DNA from: CANKHA01 sp963750965
GTDB lineage: Bacteria; Pseudomonadota; Alphaproteobacteria; Rhizobiales; Xanthobacteraceae
Length of the DNA stretch: 64,000 bases
NCBI GenBank assembly: GCA_963750965.1
Contig: CAVVSK010000018.1
Location: 1 to 64,000 of the forward strand
Direction: 5' to 3'
Made by a program: the position numbers and the translations under genes. Shown piece by piece: positions 61,518 through 64,000 of the stretch. Positions within the stretch are counted from its first letter, which is position 1. Every line of letters starts with the position of its first letter. The notes under the pieces were generated by a model. That model was not told where the DNA came from, searched no databases, and saw only the letters and a program-made list of their open reading frames with translations.

Positions 61518-63441
61518 GTCGCCCTGGCGCCTACGGCATGCGAGCGCTTCAATTGCTGCGGTTCGGCCGCGCTGAACATGTCGGCAAACAGGCCGTCCGC
61601 CTGGGCCAAGACGGCCGGGTGACCCTGCTCGGCGATCCGCCCATTTTGCAGCACGATCACATGATCGGCAACTTCGACGGTGCTTAACTTGTGAGCCACC
61701 ACCACCACCGCCCGGTTGCTGGCGAACTTCTTAAGCGCCACCTGAAATTCGGCCTCGGTGATTGCGTCGAGGGCGTTGGTCGCCTCGTCAAGCAACAGGA
61801 GATCCGGATCACGCAAAAGAGCGCGCGCGAGCGCGATCCGCTGTCTCTGACCGCCGGACAGATTAGCCGCCCGCTCGCCGATGCGAGTGTCGTACCCTTG
61901 AGGAAGGGAGCGGATGAATTCGTCGGCGGCGACGGCTTGGGCCGCCCGGACCACTTCCGCGTCGGAGGCATCGGGGCGGCTGTACAGAATGTTGGCTCGC
62001 ACCGTGTCATCGAATACATAGGGATCCTGACTGACCACGCCGGTTCGCCGCCGCCACGCGGGCGCGATGGCTTCTGTCAAGGCTAGTCCACCGACCCGGA
62101 TCTCTCCCAATTCGGGGGTCTGAAATCCTAGGATCAGGTCCAGCAGTGTTGACTTGCCGGCGCCGGAGGCGCCGACGATCGCCACGATTCCCTTGCTTGG
62201 GAACTCGAAAGAGAACTCGTGGACCGCCGGCACGCTGGCGTCCCCATAGCGGAACGTCACGTTGCGAAAGGATACCGGGCCGTGGATGACCGGCTGCATC
62301 TCATTACAGATGCGGCTTTCCAGTTCGCCTTGAAGCAGTTCGCCGACGGCCGCGATCGAAGCGTCGAGGCTCGCCAGCTGCGATTGAGCCGAGAACAAGG
62401 TCATGAGGCGAGGCTGAAGCCGGTAGAGTATCGCAACGAAGGCGACGAGCGTGGCCACACCACCGGGGTTGGCGCTTACGAGAAGGACAAGCAGAGCGAT
62501 GATGCCGGTGGCCGCGATCTCGGTGATCGGGCCACTGATCATGTTCACTAGCGCCATCTTCAGAAACAGATGACGAACCCGATCGGAAATTCTGTTGAAC
62601 CGCTCCTGCTCGTAGGCTTCGCGACCAAAGGTGTGGATGGTTCGTAGGCCGTTGATGGCCGACCAGGTTTGCTGGGCCAAGGTCTCGTTGGTTTCCAGCG
62701 CCACCTTGCTGAGTGCCTTTGCCTGCCGGGAGACCAGATGCACCACCAGTGGGATGAGGGACAGACATCCGATCGCAAGGAGAGCCATCTTCCAATTGAG
62801 GAGCAAGAGCAGCGCGATGAAGACGATCGCCGTCGAAAGGCTCGTGATGATCACGAAGATCTGGTTGACCGCATCGGTCACTCGCCACGTCTCGTTGTTG
62901 AGTGTGTTAAGCAACGTGCCGGACTGCCGGCGCTCCAATGTCGCGAGGGGAGTTGAGACGATGCGATTGAAAATCGCGGTGCGAAGCCGGTGGCTTATCC
63001 TGCCGTAGACCAACCCCAGAAGGGCCATGTTGGCGTAGCTGAAGACGCTCTTCGCCAAGATCGCAGCGAACATTAGGCCGAGCACCGTTACCGTCCGGTC
63101 CGCGGAAGGAATCGAGCTGACCAAACCCTGAAGGAAGTCGAGATAGCCTCCCGACATGGGCGGTCCGCCTCTTGGCCGAGCGACTGCACCAACGGAACAA
63201 TGAGGGTGAGGCCGACGCCCTCGAAGAGCGACGTCAAGAGCGCGAGCACGACCATCGCCGGGAGAAACCAAAATTGCTCACGCGCCATAGCGAAAAGCGT
63301 ACGCCACTCGTGGAAATAAATGGCAAGCGGCGGCTGCGGATCTAGGAGGTGGACGGTAGCGCCGTCCGTGGCGAGCGCTTCCGCCTGCGCCCCCTCGTTG
63401 CTCACACGTGCAGCTGCGGCATTCGCGTCAGACGTTTGCAT
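61514..63441 (-). pseudogene. ABC exporter (fused permease and ATPase), frameshifted near the N-terminus
   Basis: This is a half-size exporter of about 642 aa if repaired. ATG 63441 gives 'MQTSDANAAAARVSNEG', the cytoplasmic arm and the first helix 'FLPAMVVLALLTSLFEGVGL'. Near 63172 one base is missing between 'QSLGQEAD' and 'PPMSGGYLDFLQGLVSSI', and the rest continues in another frame. The permease domain has five more helices. The ATPase carries Walker A 'VGASGAGKSTLLDLILG', the signature 'LSGGQRQRIALARALL' and Walker B 'DPDLLLLDEATNALD'. Such transporters flip lipid-linked glycans or peptides. It lies in the glycan cluster, overlapping the sulfotransferase by ATGA and the radical SAM gene by 14 bases. 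Confidence 0.82.
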
Positions 63442-64000
63442 CGGCCGAAGTGCGCGGGGCTGTTTTGGCGGCAAGTGCCGTGAGGTTGGAAAGGTTGACG
63501 AGCGGATCTTTGAGTGCCTCGCTGTGCAGCATCGCGAGAAAGGCTGCATGCCTCGGATGGTGCGGCTGATGGACGGCGCGGGCGTCGTACTCCTCGCTAG
63601 TGAAAGTGTCCCAGTCGAGCATCTGGTGGAACGTCACCCTGTCACAGGCATGACGCCGGCCAAGCTCGACGAAGTCCGGCATCTCCTCGAAATTGTTAAG
63701 TTGGACAGTCATGTGTATTTCGAGATAGTCGAGTGGGCCATCCCGCCGCAGGTCGGCGATGAAGGCAAGACGCTTCAGGAGAGTCTCGAAATCGCCGCCT
63801 CGACGGTTTTCGGCATAGGAGTCCGGCCGCGCGGCGTCGACCGAAATGGTCGCCCCCTTAACGAGCGCTCGTGTCTCTGCCGGGATAGAGGCCCAGATGC
63901 GCGGCGTCCACAACAGTCCATTGGTGTGGAGATGAAGCCGCTCCAGCTTGGGCATTGAGGAGCGTTTCATGGTCTGCAGCCAGCGCCGGAAGTAGGGGCT
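63428..64000 (-). CDS. Radical SAM protein, C-terminal part (cut by window edge)
   Basis: The visible 191 residues begin 'SPYFRRWLQTMKRSSMPKLE' at the window edge and read 'LHLHTNGLLWTPRIWASIPA', 'ATISVDAARPDSYAENRRGG' and 'FDETLLKRLAF'-like sequence. This is the barrel half of a SPASM/Twitch-type radical SAM enzyme. The CxxxCxxC cluster motif would be upstream, outside the window. In glycan clusters such enzymes modify sugars or peptides. It overlaps the ABC gene, so it is probably the upstream member of the same operon. Confidence 0.8.
   Translation of the reverse strand, partial: SPYFRRWLQTMKRSSMPKLERLHLHTNGLLWTPRIWASIPAETRALVKGATISVDAARPDSYAENRRGGDFETLLKRLAFIADLRRDGPLDYLEIHMTVQLNNFEEMPDFVELGRRHACDRVTFHQMLDWDTFTSEEYDARAVHQPHHPRHAAFLAMLHSEALKDPLVNLSNLTALAAKTAPRTSADANV

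Overview
The window reads as part of an alphaproteobacterial chromosome, most likely Bradyrhizobium or a close relative in the Nitrobacteraceae. This rests on high GC, many tripartite tricarboxylate transporter (TTT) and Bug-type binding proteins, an 80-aa conserved hypothetical of a type common in that group, intergenic repeats that translate as the 'MSAFGQKR...PPKAD' peptide, and 37-bp palindromic repeats that translate as 'FIASSQLGRK'. No rRNA, tRNA, CRISPR array, integrase or transposase was seen.

Layout. (1) 1-6.8 kb: a leftward catabolic-looking operon (2Fe-2S, FAD and molybdopterin subunits of a xanthine dehydrogenase-family hydroxylase, then antibiotic-biosynthesis-type monooxygenase, cupin, carboxymuconolactone decarboxylase-like, DUF1330, cyclophilin-like and SDR genes), with a divergent LysR regulator. 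It carries about ten single-base frameshifts. (2) 7.8-9.8 kb: gene-poor, with a small HTH gene and repeats. (3) 9.8-23.3 kb: two TTT clusters, one leftward (tctC-tctB-tctA-TPP enzyme) and one rightward (ModA-like protein, tctB, tctA, tctC, amidohydrolase, DapA-like aldolase, second ModA-like protein), separated by an MFS transporter. (4) 23.6-51.4 kb: a roughly 27.5-kb accessory region bracketed by two direct repeats of about 219 bp. These cover the 3' end and downstream flank of a VOC-family gene: the intact gene is on the right and only its 3' stub is on the left, which is the geometry of an insertion at a gene 3' end. (5) 51.3-55.2 kb: VOC, Bug-type binding protein, cupin, SnoaL-like and small genes, and a cysD remnant. 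(6) 55.5-64 kb: a leftward surface-glycan cluster (three glycosyltransferase genes, DUF6473-like, sulfotransferase, ABC exporter, radical SAM).

The accessory region is the most interesting part. On its left are an MBL-fold hydrolase translationally coupled to a subtilisin-like protease, a small basic protein, and a 1466-aa TIR-STAND NTPase-WD40 protein with 16 near-identical WD40 blades. In the middle is a redox set: DyP peroxidase with a membrane partner, a catalase-like protein, a lipoprotein, two di-heme cytochrome c peroxidase-like proteins, a GH13 enzyme and a peptidoglycan-binding protein. On its right is a deoxyribohydrolase/NDT-like-TPR-SLOG protein with the layout of the non-kinase half of animal ASK-type MAP3Ks, followed by a CapV-like patatin phospholipase and a second, stand-alone SLOG protein. 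No nucleotide cyclase of CBASS type is present. I infer that the right-hand trio is a nucleotide-signal-gated, membrane-attacking defence system and that the left-hand group is a STAND-type sensor with protease and hydrolase neighbours. Both need experimental proof.
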